From NCBI GenBank assembly GCA_024167805.1, contig CP099988.1, positions 2,665,001-2,729,000 on the forward strand: a stretch of DNA of 64,000 nt, given 5' to 3'. Under the pieces are notes generated by a model. It saw only the letters and a program-made list of their open reading frames with translations, was not told where the DNA came from and searched no databases. A program made the position numbers and the translations under genes. Within the stretch, counting starts at the first letter, position 1. Every line of letters starts with the position of its first letter. Origin of the DNA: Methanobacterium sp. ERen5. Lineage in GTDB: Archaea; Methanobacteriota; Methanobacteria; Methanobacteriales; Methanobacteriaceae. Positions 1-8,658 of the stretch are shown one piece after another.

Positions 1-743
1 TAAAGCCAAACACAAAAATGATATGGATTGAAACACCATCAAATCCATTGTTAAACATAACAGATCTGGATATGGTTTCTAAAGTAGCAAAAGAAAAACA
101 GATACTTACTGTGGCAGATAACACATTTCCAAGCCCGTACTTTCTAAGGCCGATTGAATATGGTATCGATATGGTTCTTCATTCAACCACCAAGTACATC
201 AATGGTCACAGCGATGTTATCGGAGGGGCCATAGTAACCACAACAGAGGAACTTGCAAAGGATGTTCACTTCTTACTCAATGGAATGGGAACAAATGCAG
301 CTCCATTTGATTCATGGTTAGTATTAAGAGGACTGAAAACCCTTCCACTTAGAATGGAAAAACATGCAATTAATGCTCGTGCTGTTGCTGATTACCTAAT
401 GGAACATCCTAAGGTATCTAAAGTGTTATATCCCGGTCTGGAATCCCATCCAGGTCATTCCATTGCAAAAAAACAGATGGATGGTTATGGTGGTGTGGTT
501 TCATTCAAATTAAAAACTGATGTGCCTAAATTTATTGAAGGCCTTGAAATTTTCCACCTTGCAGAAAGTTTAGGTGGTGCAGATTCTTTAGTTGAACATG
601 CAGCTACCATGAGCCATGCATCCATGTCGCCTGAAGCAAGGAAACAAGCTGGTATAACTGATGATATTATTAGACTTTCCATTGGTCTCGAAGATAGTGA
701 TGATCTAATTGAAGATTTATCCCATGGACTGGAGGGTTCATAG
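1..743 (+). CDS. Cystathionine gamma-synthase/lyase family enzyme, 5' end outside window
   Basis: This is the C-terminal part of a PLP-dependent Cys/Met metabolism enzyme (cystathionine gamma-synthase, beta-lyase or gamma-lyase type). The reading frame is already open at base 3, so the gene begins before the window. VADNTF carries the Asp that contacts the PLP ring nitrogen, and HSTTKY carries the Schiff-base Lys about 25 residues later. The chain ends with the family's RLSIGLED segment. It probably acts in transsulfuration or sulfhydrylation of a homoserine or serine ester. Which reaction cannot be decided without the N-terminus. The sulfur-transfer genes downstream fit a cysteine or homocysteine role. 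Confidence 0.9.
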   Translation, partial: KPNTKMIWIETPSNPLLNITDLDMVSKVAKEKQILTVADNTFPSPYFLRPIEYGIDMVLHSTTKYINGHSDVIGGAIVTTTEELAKDVHFLLNGMGTNAAPFDSWLVLRGLKTLPLRMEKHAINARAVADYLMEHPKVSKVLYPGLESHPGHSIAKKQMDGYGGVVSFKLKTDVPKFIEGLEIFHLAESLGGADSLVEHAATMSHASMSPEARKQAGITDDIIRLSIGLEDSDDLIEDLSHGLEGS

Positions 744-816
744 ATAAATTAGGATGTTAATTGGCATCCTTCTACTATTTTAGTAATCAAAAACTTTATA
801 TGGAAATAAATAGATA

Positions 817-828
817 TAACAATTGTTA
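817..828. promoter_or_regulatory. Palindromic sulfur-gene operator, site 1 (thiS-thiI)
   Basis: This is a perfect 12-bp palindrome, TAACAATTGTTA, in the gap between the Cys/Met enzyme and the ThiS-like gene, 40 bp before the TTG start at 868. An A/T-rich box (CTTTATATGG, 795-804) just upstream could be the TATA element, which would put the palindrome near the transcription start, a position typical of repressor sites. The same palindrome recurs in front of other sulfur and cysteine genes in the window. The regulator is unknown. Confidence 0.6.
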
Positions 829-867
829 ATTAGTTGCTGAATTTTAAATTGGCTGGTTGTGAGTGAC

Positions 868-1056
868 TTGAAAATTATATTTTCAGAGGGTTAACTGAAA
901 AGAACATAGAAAACGTAGCTGTTAAGGAACTTCTTGAAGATCTGGAAATAGAACACTGAAAGTAATAGTAAAAAGGGTAGTTTAATCCTTCAAGAAGATG
1001 AAACAATCCGAAACAATGACGAAATAAAGATTATTAAAGTGATTCACGGCGGATAA
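868..1056 (+). pseudogene. ThiS/MoaD-like sulfur carrier, frameshifted
   Basis: Read across three frame changes this gives a ubiquitin-fold sulfur carrier of about 62-65 residues. It starts MKIIFSEG, continues LTEKNIENVAVKELLEDL, then LKVIVKKGSLILQ and EDETIRNNDEIKIIKVIHGG. The C-terminal Gly-Gly is the hallmark residue pair that is adenylated and thiocarboxylated in ThiS, MoaD and SAMP proteins. The frame is lost near 890, 955 and 980, mostly beside short A runs. It sits directly before thiI, consistent with sulfur relay for thiazole or tRNA thiolation. Either it is a decayed gene or the sequence has base-call errors; the intact terminal motif favours errors. The TTG start is my choice and is weak. 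Confidence 0.55.
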
Positions 1057-1110
1057 TTAATAACAACACCTGAATATTTTTTAAAATCAAATAAATAACG
1101 GAGTTAAATA

Positions 1111-2273
1111 ATGGATAAAGAAAGGCCAATTATTGTTAGATACGGCGAAATTGGAGTAAAAAGTCCTGTTGTAAGGAAAAGATTTGAAAAAAATTAATAT
1201 CAAATATTAAAGTCCTCATAGATTGTAAAATTAATATCAACCAGGGCAGGATATTTCTGTTTCCCGAAGATTTTGAAGAAGCACTTAAATCCCTTAAGAA
1301 AATATTCGGAATCGTTTCATACAGTCCAACTTTGAAAACTAAGACAGACCATGATACAATTAAAATTACTGTCCAATCCTACATTAAAGAACTGATTGAA
1401 AAAGGTGAATTTGACCCTGAAAAAACCTTCGCTGTAAAATGCAGAAGGGTGGGAGAACACAAATTTTCAAGTAGGGAAATGGCAGGATTCTGTGGAGCCG
1501 CAGTAATAGAAACAACCAACGCACCAGTAAACCTTTCAAACCCTGACTTCACACTTTACATAGAAGTCAGAGACGATGACACCTATATCTTCCACAAAAA
1601 AATCAAAGGAGCCGGTGGACTACCAATTGGAACTCAGGGAAGGATGATTTCACTAGTTTCAGGAGGAATAGATTCTCCAGTCGCCACTTACCTAATGATG
1701 AAACGTGGAGTTGATATCACCATTGTAAACTTCAACAACCATCCATTCACCAGTGGTTCAAACGAAAAAATAATAAAAATCTACCATAAACTCAAAGAAT
1801 ACGCCTCGGGTTCAGATCTTAGATTGTTACAGGTTGATTATGGAGATTTCCTTAAAAAATGCACAGAAGATGCCCCGCCAAGAATGACTTGTGTGCTATG
1901 TAAAAGCGGAATGTACCAGATAGCTGAAAAAATTGCTAAACAGGAGAAAGCTCTGGCAATTATAGAAGGTAGCAGCGTTGGTCAAGTAGCTTCACAAACA
2001 TTACCCAATATTCTTGCAACGAGGCATTCCACTTCCATACCAATTTTAAGTCCGTTAATAGGTTTAGATAAACTTGAGATATCTGAAATTGCAGAAAAAA
2101 TCGGCACATTCCAGTACTCAATACTTCCAGACAGTGATTGTGCAGCAGCACCAAAACATCCCGAAACTAATGCAGTATTAGAAAAAGTGCTTGAAGTCCA
2201 AGAAGAAATAGAAATGGATTCTGAAGTTGAAAAGGTTTTATCAACACTTCACAAGATTGATTTAACTTTATAA
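1111..2273 (+). CDS. thiI: tRNA 4-thiouridine synthase / sulfurtransferase ThiI, one frameshift
   Basis: ThiI adenylates and thiolates U8 of tRNA and can supply sulfur for thiamine synthesis. The ATG at 1111 opens MDKERPIIVRYGEIGVKS, the usual ferredoxin-like N-terminus. The frame stops after FEKN at a run of seven A (1187-1193). Adding one A gives FEKKLISNIKV and continues through the THUMP region into the long open frame. The PP-loop SGGIDSP marks the ATP pyrophosphatase domain, and CVLC and CAAAP hold cysteines in the C-terminal half. There is no rhodanese extension, which is normal for archaeal ThiI. The palindromic operator at 817 may control it together with the ThiS-like gene. Confidence 0.85.
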
Positions 2274-2315
2274 AATCATGTTAAAGACATAAAAATATTT
2301 GTAGGAGGATTAAAT

Positions 2316-3143
2316 ATGGCAATATTTGCTAAAGCATCAGAAAAAGACGTTACAAAGGCTATTGTATCTGAATTTGCAGAAGAATTTCTAGAATATGTAG
2401 AAAGTGATGTTGTAATAATAGGAGCAGGACCCAGCGGTTTAATTGCAGCAAAAAGACTGGCAGAAAGTGGTGTTAAAGTTCTTTTAATTGAAAGTAACAA
2501 TTACTTGGGTGGAGGATTCTGGATTGGTGGATACTTAATGAACAAGCTCACAGTCAGGGCTCCAGGACAGAAAGTTCTAGATGAAATAGGAGTTCCATAT
2601 AAAGAAGTTCAAGAAGGTCTGTTTGTTGCAGATGGTCCTCACGCATGTTCAAAACTTATCGGCGCAGCCATGGATGCTGGAGCTAAAGTTATTAATATGA
2701 CCAAATTTGATGATGTTGTAGTAAGAAAGGACAAAGTTGGTGGAGTTGTTATTAACTGGACACCTGTATCTGCTCTTCCAAGAGCCATAACTTGCGTAGA
2801 TCCTGTTGCTCTAGAATCTAAAATAGTAGTAGATGCAACTGGACACGATGCAGTGGTTATAAAGTCCCTCGAACAAAGAGGCTTAATAGATATACCGGGA
2901 TTCGAAGGAATGTGGGTTGAAAAATCTGAAGATGAAATTGTTGAAAACACCAAACAGGTATATCCCGGAGTTTATGTGACTGGAATGGCTGTAGCAACAA
3001 CATGTGGAAACACCAGAATGGGACCAACCTTTGGTGGAATGCTCCTATCAGGAGAAAAGGTTGCAGAACTAATCATCGAGGATCTTAAAGTTGATGTCAA
3101 AGTAGAAGGCAAAGCCTCTAACAAAGCAACCAGCTCAAAATAG
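2316..3143 (+). CDS. thi4: Thiamine thiazole synthase, archaeal Thi4
   Basis: Archaeal Thi4 makes the thiazole phosphate precursor of thiamine from NAD, glycine and free sulfide. The 275-residue chain has an N-terminal FAD/NAD dinucleotide fold, with GAGPSG at residues 36-41. In the family's active-site segment the window reads DGPHACSK. Archaeal enzymes that use external sulfide have His where yeast Thi4 has its suicidal Cys, and the His fits that class. [12 protein letters not shown] near the C-terminus is also conserved. A GGAGG ribosome site precedes the ATG. Its place after thiI and before a MOSC protein fits a thiamine and sulfur-handling cluster. Confidence 0.9.
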   Translation: MAIFAKASEKDVTKAIVSEFAEEFLEYVESDVVIIGAGPSGLIAAKRLAESGVKVLLIESNNYLGGGFWIGGYLMNKLTVRAPGQKVLDEIGVPYKEVQEGLFVADGPHACSKLIGAAMDAGAKVINMTKFDDVVVRKDKVGGVVINWTPVSALPRAITCVDPVALESKIVVDATGHDAVVIKSLEQRGLIDIPGFEGMWVEKSEDEIVENTKQVYPGVYVTGMAVATTCGNTRMGPTFGGMLLSGEKVAELIIEDLKVDVKVEGKASNKATSSK

Positions 3144-3183
3144 AAACATAAAACAAAACTCTAGATTAAGTAGTGATTTAAAA

Positions 3184-3656
3184 ATGAGCACAGCCATCTC
3201 CAATGATATCAAAGGAAAGATCATTGCTGTTTGCACAAGTACAGTTAAGGGAACCAAAAAAAGGATGTTTTCCAGGGTATTCTCATGGAAAATTACGGAC
3301 TTCTCGGGGATGGGCATGCAGAAAACCAATCCCATAGACAGTTGAGTCTCTTAGCTTTAGAAAGCATACAGAAAATGAGGGATCTAGGGCTTGAAGTTAA
3401 TCCCGGGGATTTTGCAGAAAATGTTACAACCGAAGGTATTGAACTAGCAAAACTGCCAATTGGAACCAAAATAGCCCTCGGAAAAAATTCCATAGTTGAA
3501 GTAACACAAATTGGAAAGGAATGCCATACACAGTGTGAAATAGGAAAACAGGCCGGCCAGTGTATAATGCCCACTGAAGGAATTTTTTGTAGAGTTCTTG
3601 AAGGTGGGAAAATAAAGGTTGGAGACAATCTGAAAGTTTTTAAATTAACTACTTAA
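3184..3656 (+). CDS. MOSC domain protein, one frameshift
   Basis: This is a single-domain MOSC protein of about 157 residues, related to the molybdenum-cofactor sulfurase C-terminal domain and to MoaC/MogA-fusion MOSC proteins. The start at 3184 gives MSTAISNDIKGKIIAVCTST. The frame breaks in a run of seven A (3256-3262), and one extra A restores KGTKKK then DVFQGILMENYGLLGD. Conserved features are HRQLSLLA, NVTTEGI and a Cys-rich segment (ECHTQCEIGKQAGQC). The family is thought to bind or carry sulfane sulfur or a pterin cofactor. Next to Thi4 and ThiI a sulfur-trafficking role is reasonable but unproven. Confidence 0.8.
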
Positions 3657-3888
3657 ATCTCGATTTTATTATATAAGTTGATTAATTGATTTAATTCTTT
3701 TTTTAAAGGCTTCAGATGTTGTTAACAGTATTAGATTTATATGATAATTTTAACCAACCTTTAAAAGGATTAATTGCTTGGAAACTAGGCTTATATATAT
3801 GGGATAACATAGATAGTTTGAATTAAGTTAAAATTAATGCTAATTAAAGTTGTCAAAGAGAACAATAATATAAACGGAGGAAGATTCA

Positions 3889-4770
3889 ATGTTACATGGA
3901 ACAGATGTTTTAAAGAAAGGCTTTGCCAAAATGACCAAAGGCGGAGTTATAATGGATGTTGTAAATGCTGAACAGGCAGCTATTGCAGAGGAAGCTGGTG
4001 CTGTTTCAGTTATGGCCCTTGAAAAAGTACCTGCTGATATTCGTGCAGAAGGCGGAGTAGCAAGAATGGCTGACCCATCTAAGGTTCAAGAAATAATAGA
4101 TGCAGTCAGTATCCCTGTGATGGCCAAAGTTCGTATAGGTCACTTCGTAGAGGCACAAGTTTTACAATCACTTGGTGTTGATATGATTGATGAAAGTGAA
4201 GTCTTAACACCTGCCGATGAAAAATATCACATAGACAAGAAAAATTTCACCATACCATTTGTATGCGGTGCACGAAACCTTGGTGAAGCTTTAAGAAGAA
4301 TTGATGAAGGAGCTGCCATGATCCGTACTAAAGGAGAAGCTGGTACAGGTAACATTGTTGAAGCTGTAAGGCACAGTAGACAAATATCAAGTACCATAAG
4401 GGAACTTCAAAACAAAACTGAAGAAGAACTCTGGTCTGTGGCACGTGAAATTGAATCACCATTAGAACTAGTTAAACTCACAGCAAAAGAAGGTAGATTA
4501 CCGGTTGTGAACTTTGCAGCAGGAGGTGTTGCAACACCAGCAGATGCAGCTCTCATGATGCAGTTAGGTTCTGATGGAGTATTTGTTGGGTCAGGTATAT
4601 TCAAATCAGAACAGCCTTCTTTAGTTGCAAAGGCTATTGTTGAAGCAACAAACAACTTTAAAGATGCTGAAATAATTGCTGAAGTATCAACAGACTTGGG
4701 TAAAGCAATGCCCGGGCTTGAAATCAGCACAATACCAGAAGAAGAGAAACTACAAAAAAGAGGATGGTAA
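3889..4770 (+). CDS. pdxS: Pyridoxal 5'-phosphate synthase subunit PdxS
   Basis: PdxS condenses ribose 5-phosphate, glyceraldehyde 3-phosphate and ammonia to pyridoxal 5'-phosphate; PdxT supplies the ammonia. The 293-residue length is normal. IMDVV (Asp about 23) and MAKVRIGHF (Lys about 80) are the catalytic region, and GEAGTGN is the phosphate-binding loop. ACGGAGGA precedes the ATG. No pdxT lies in the window. The product is the cofactor of several neighbours (Cys/Met lyase, NifS, SHMT, MetY), although the gene has its own upstream region. Confidence 0.95.
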   Translation: MLHGTDVLKKGFAKMTKGGVIMDVVNAEQAAIAEEAGAVSVMALEKVPADIRAEGGVARMADPSKVQEIIDAVSIPVMAKVRIGHFVEAQVLQSLGVDMIDESEVLTPADEKYHIDKKNFTIPFVCGARNLGEALRRIDEGAAMIRTKGEAGTGNIVEAVRHSRQISSTIRELQNKTEEELWSVAREIESPLELVKLTAKEGRLPVVNFAAGGVATPADAALMMQLGSDGVFVGSGIFKSEQPSLVAKAIVEATNNFKDAEIIAEVSTDLGKAMPGLEISTIPEEEKLQKRGW

Positions 4771-4921
4771 ATACCCTTTAAACCCATCCATTCTTCATAA
4801 TTTTAATCTATTTTAATAACATGAAAACTTTCCATACTTAATTTTTAATTTTTCAAAAAAAATATTATCTAGATAAAAAATCAACAATTAATTTAAACAA
4901 AATTTAGAAGGGGTAATAGCC

Positions 4922-5746
4922 ATTAGTACTTATTTAGAAAATGATTGTTGTTCAGTTATTTTACAAGTAACAGATAATCATGATGTGGTTGCATTTAGAA
5001 GAGATGCAATATTCCCTGCTGAATTATTTATAGCCCAGGACAATTTTTATGGAAAAAATGCAGAAATTCAATTCAAAGTTTGTGGCGGTCTTTTCTTCCA
5101 TACTGTGATAACCTGTGATGGTTGGATAATAGCAACTGGTGGGTTTGGAACAAGTTCCAATCAAGAGCTAATGACACTTGCAAGTCAAATAATGAATAAC
5201 GGCTCCATCACACAGAAATTGTTAGAAAACACAAAACCAATACTAAGCAATATGGGCCTAGGCCACTTCTTAATAAAAAGTCCGGATAATAATGTTGCTT
5301 TTGAGATATATTTTGATGGTATTCGTTTAAATAAATTTTTTAAAATGAATGATGGAGAATTTATTAGCGTACCCAACGATCCACAATATTACAGGGAAGG
5401 ACTTTATTCAAAGTTCCACAGTAATCCCCTTACAGCAGCTGCAAAGATTGAAGGGACAGATCTTTGGGGAGTCAACAGAAGAAACGTTATCATTCATGAT
5501 GTTGAAAAAAACAAGAACAACACATTACTTAAAATTTGGGCAGCTTACGATGATGGATCTCTCCTTGAGAGAAATGAAGGTAAAGGTGGTCCAGACAACA
5601 TAAGGTTCTTGGATGATCTAATAATCAATGGGAAGGACCTTCCAATAATACCAAACATGGTCAAGATCGGTGAAATAAATTTATTAAATCCAGAAGAACC
5701 AGACAACTCAAAAACAACAGTAAAAGCAATTAATAATAATTTATAG
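4922..5746 (+). CDS. Conserved hypothetical protein, probable ATT start
   Basis: I do not recognise the family. The chain is soluble, with no signal peptide or membrane segment. The first standard start (GTG 4985) is poor, since the frame is open upstream and reads STYLENDCCSVILQVTDNHD without a break. A strong GAAGGGG ribosome site (about 4908-4913) lies 8 bp before an ATT at 4922, so translation probably begins there, giving about 274 residues. The Cys-Cys pair near the N-terminus and the FHSNPLTAAAKIEGTDLW region recall N-terminal-nucleophile hydrolases, but that is only a resemblance. It stands alone between pdxS and an M24 peptidase. Confidence 0.65.
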   Translation: MSTYLENDCCSVILQVTDNHDVVAFRRDAIFPAELFIAQDNFYGKNAEIQFKVCGGLFFHTVITCDGWIIATGGFGTSSNQELMTLASQIMNNGSITQKLLENTKPILSNMGLGHFLIKSPDNNVAFEIYFDGIRLNKFFKMNDGEFISVPNDPQYYREGLYSKFHSNPLTAAAKIEGTDLWGVNRRNVIIHDVEKNKNNTLLKIWAAYDDGSLLERNEGKGGPDNIRFLDDLIINGKDLPIIPNMVKIGEINLLNPEEPDNSKTTVKAINNNL

Positions 5747-5915
5747 AACTATAGAGAATTTAATTTATAAACAACTAGCTGTATCTATTGAAATTTCCAT
5801 TAAGAATATAAAATAAATGTTTAAATGATTTTTTTGGATTTATCTTTGGTTAATGTAAATAATTTAATTAATATTGACATGATTTGAAAAATGGTAGTAT
5901 AAAGGAGATAGTTTT

Positions 5916-7112
5916 ATGGTTACAAAAACACCACTAAAAGAACTTGAAAGTAGGATGAAAAATTTCAGATCTTTCATGGATGAACAGTATCCGGACTGGG
6001 AATTTGCTGTTCTATTTAGTAAGATAAATCTTTACTACTTTGCAGGAACCATGCAAGATGGTATGCTAATAATTGAAAGAAATAGCTCTACATTCTGGAT
6101 TAGAAAAAGTTTTGAAAGGGCAAAAATTGAATCATTATTCGAAGATTTACAGCCCATGAACAGTTATCGTGACGCTGCGACCAAGTATACAGATATACCC
6201 GAAACTGTTTACATTGAAACTGAAGTTGTACCACTTGCAATGTACTCCAGATTCCAAAGGCATTTTCCATTTAAAAATTTCAAGTCATTGGATCATGTTG
6301 TGGCCAGGGTAAGATCTGTTAAATCCCATTATGAATTGTCTTTAATGAGAAAAGCAGGGGAAATACATAGACATGTTCTTGAAGACCTTGTACCCGGCAT
6401 TCTGGTAGCTGGTATGAGTGAAACAGAATTTGCATCCGATCTTTTTAAACTAATGATGGATGAGGGTCATCACGGTGTTTCAAGATTCGGTATGTTTGAT
6501 ACAGAAATGGTTCTAGGACAGCTAGGTTTTGGTGAAAGTTCGATCCATCCCAGTTATTTCAACGGTCCTGGAGGAAATTCCGGGATAAGTCCTGCTGTTC
6601 CGTTAATTGGAAGTAGGGACAGAAAGCTTCAAAGGGGTGACTTGGTATTCGTAGATGTTGGCTGTGGAGTTGAAGGTTACAACACAGATAAAACAATGAC
6701 CTACATGTATAAGGCTCCATTGAAAAAGGAAGCAATTGAAGCACATGAAATTTGTGTTGAAATACAAAATAACATAGCTTCAATGTTAAAACCTGGGGCA
6801 GTCCCCTCTGAAATTTACAAAACAGTGATTGATGGTTTAAACACTGAGTTTTTAGAGAATTTTATGGGTTACGAAAATCGTACAGTCAAATTTTTGGGGC
6901 ATGGCATTGGTTTGCTCATAGATGAAACACCTGTCATCGCAAATGGATTTAATGAACCTATTGAAGAAGGAATGGTATTTGCGGTAGAACCTAAAAAAGG
7001 AATTAAGGGTGTGGGAATGGTGGGAATAGAGAATACATTTATCGTGACCAAGAATGGTGGTGAATGTATAACAGGTAAAAATCCCGGATTAATACCTGTC
7101 GATTTCAAATAA
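5916..7112 (+). CDS. M24 family metallopeptidase (Xaa-Pro aminopeptidase-like)
   Basis: This 398-residue protein has a creatinase-type N-terminal domain (about 1-150) and a pita-bread catalytic domain. All five metal ligands are visible: the two Asp in [17 protein letters not shown], His in [12 protein letters not shown], Glu in FAVEPK and Glu in VGIENTF. Aminopeptidase P and prolidase relatives cleave next to proline; a few members are dipeptidases of other specificity, so the substrate is open. AAAGGAGAT precedes the ATG. The gene is monocistronic as far as can be seen. Confidence 0.85.
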   Translation: MVTKTPLKELESRMKNFRSFMDEQYPDWEFAVLFSKINLYYFAGTMQDGMLIIERNSSTFWIRKSFERAKIESLFEDLQPMNSYRDAATKYTDIPETVYIETEVVPLAMYSRFQRHFPFKNFKSLDHVVARVRSVKSHYELSLMRKAGEIHRHVLEDLVPGILVAGMSETEFASDLFKLMMDEGHHGVSRFGMFDTEMVLGQLGFGESSIHPSYFNGPGGNSGISPAVPLIGSRDRKLQRGDLVFVDVGCGVEGYNTDKTMTYMYKAPLKKEAIEAHEICVEIQNNIASMLKPGAVPSEIYKTVIDGLNTEFLENFMGYENRTVKFLGHGIGLLIDETPVIANGFNEPIEEGMVFAVEPKKGIKGVGMVGIENTFIVTKNGGECITGKNPGLIPVDFK

Positions 7113-7304
7113 ATAATCTTCAATATTCATTCTATTTTTTTATTCAAATCCCGAAAATATTGACTACGATACTTTAAAAAAGTAAATATTGGGTTTTTAG
7201 GAATTAATGGAAATTTAAATTCTTTAGAATAATAAACGAATTAAGGTTCTTTAAAAAAAATTGTAATATATTGTAACAACATCATAAAATGATTTGGAAA
7301 GATT

Positions 7305-8185
7305 TTAACATCTTTTCCATTGTGGTTTTATTTTGAATGTTACTAAATAAAATACTACCATTATAACAATTATTGTTATGAGTTCATAGATAGGATCAAT
7401 TGCTGCTTGAGTAAATAGTGATGGTGTTTGAAGAATCGAAACTTGTGGATGAATTATAGCTGATTCGTAGATATTATTTGCAGCATGCATACCAATGGCC
7501 AGTTCTAATGTTCCACTTTTTAGTGTTATGTATGCTAGGGAGAACCCAACTATTACGTAGTACATCATTGCTAGAATTCCACCAGCCGTTATTTCAGGGT
7601 TTACTATGTGGGGTAATAGGAATAAAATACCGTTTATTAGGGCCAATATAAAAAAATTTCTGGTTAAAAGCCCTGTTCCCTGCATCCAATAACCTCGGTA
7701 TGTTAGTTCTTCACTGGTTGTTTGTAGTGGTATGAGAATTAAGATGAATGGAAGGAAATACAACCACTGTGAAATGTTGTTTGCGTTAAACTGGATATTA
7801 GATGAGTTCAATCCACCTAGAATAATATCTGATAGTACCAAAAGCAGGAAAAAAATCCAAACCCGTAGAGAATTGGTTTTGCATTGATCTTTTTAAATGG
7901 AGTGACCAGTGTAGAAAAGGGTCTTTGATGTATGAAACGAACACTTATAAAGACTCCGATAATTCCACAAATTGCTGGACACATTGTTACTACAAAGTAA
8001 GCCAATGGGCTAATGGAACTTATATTAAACCTTCCAAGTTCAACTGTGGATCCCATGGCCATTGCAACCAAGAACTGTGCAGCTGCACCAATAACATAAA
8101 TAAAAAAATAAATTATGAATATACCAACGATATACCTTATTATACTAGTTTTACCTTTACTTGCTTGATCTAGAAATGTTTCCAC
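7305..8185 (-). CDS. CPBP-family membrane protease (CAAX/bacteriocin type), one frameshift
   Basis: This is a polytopic membrane protein of about 293 residues with the ABI/CPBP signature: EELTYRGYW (Glu-Glu and Arg), then LLPHIVNP (His) and HAANNIYES (His-Asn). These build the intramembrane protease site of the Rce1/CPBP group. The N-terminal and C-terminal halves are in different frames. A run of seven A on the plus strand (7859-7865) marks the break, and one extra base joins GFGFF to FLLLVLSD. I place the start at GTG 8185, 6-8 bp after AGGTGA; GTG 8194 is also possible but overlaps that site. The substrate is unknown. Confidence 0.75.
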
Positions 8186-8658
8186 ATAAATCACCTTTAA
8201 TTATTATATATAATACGTAACCCTCCAGTAATATAACTTTTTTGATTAAACAACAACATAATTAAACATATTATTTTAAACAAGATGATAGTTCTATGAA
8301 TTAAAGTAATATAATCGAATATAATATTAGTTTTTAATAACTAACATGAATAAATGTTACATTAGCTAAAAACCATCACGAGAGTTGGCCATTAGAGTCA
8401 GGATTATTTACATTAAAATGGATTAGAATTGATATTTTATCATTGAAGGATTTATACCATTATATTTAGTTAAAATTTATTAGATTTAAATTTAAAGCAT
8501 ATATATTATAAAAATAATATAAGATTCACGAATAAATTTTTTATGTTTATGTAAATCAAATATTTTTAAGGTTAATGTTGTTTTAATTTATTCAATTTAA
8601 TTGTCAAGAATTCACATACACACAAATTAACAATTGTTATAGGTCATTGGGGGATTAT
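8186..8658. other. Intergenic region with divergent promoters
   Basis: No gene is visible. The region separates the leftward CPBP gene from the rightward gshF gene and must hold both promoters. Its right end carries the sulfur operator at 8628-8639. The rest is very A+T-rich with several TATA-like stretches (for example AAGCATATATATTATAAAAA near 8497). Confidence 0.6.
8628..8639. promoter_or_regulatory. Palindromic sulfur-gene operator, site 2 (gshF)
   Basis: This is a perfect TAACAATTGTTA palindrome that ends 19 bp before the gshF ATG. The ribosome site GGGGGA lies between them. A protein bound here would cover the transcription start or the leader, suggesting repression. Confidence 0.6.

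Noticed and set aside
1621..3470. Extra CAATTG palindromes as regulon sites (CCAATTGG at about 1623 and 3464)
   Set aside because: They lie inside coding sequence at codons for Pro-Ile-Gly and lack the flanking TAA/TTA of the operator.
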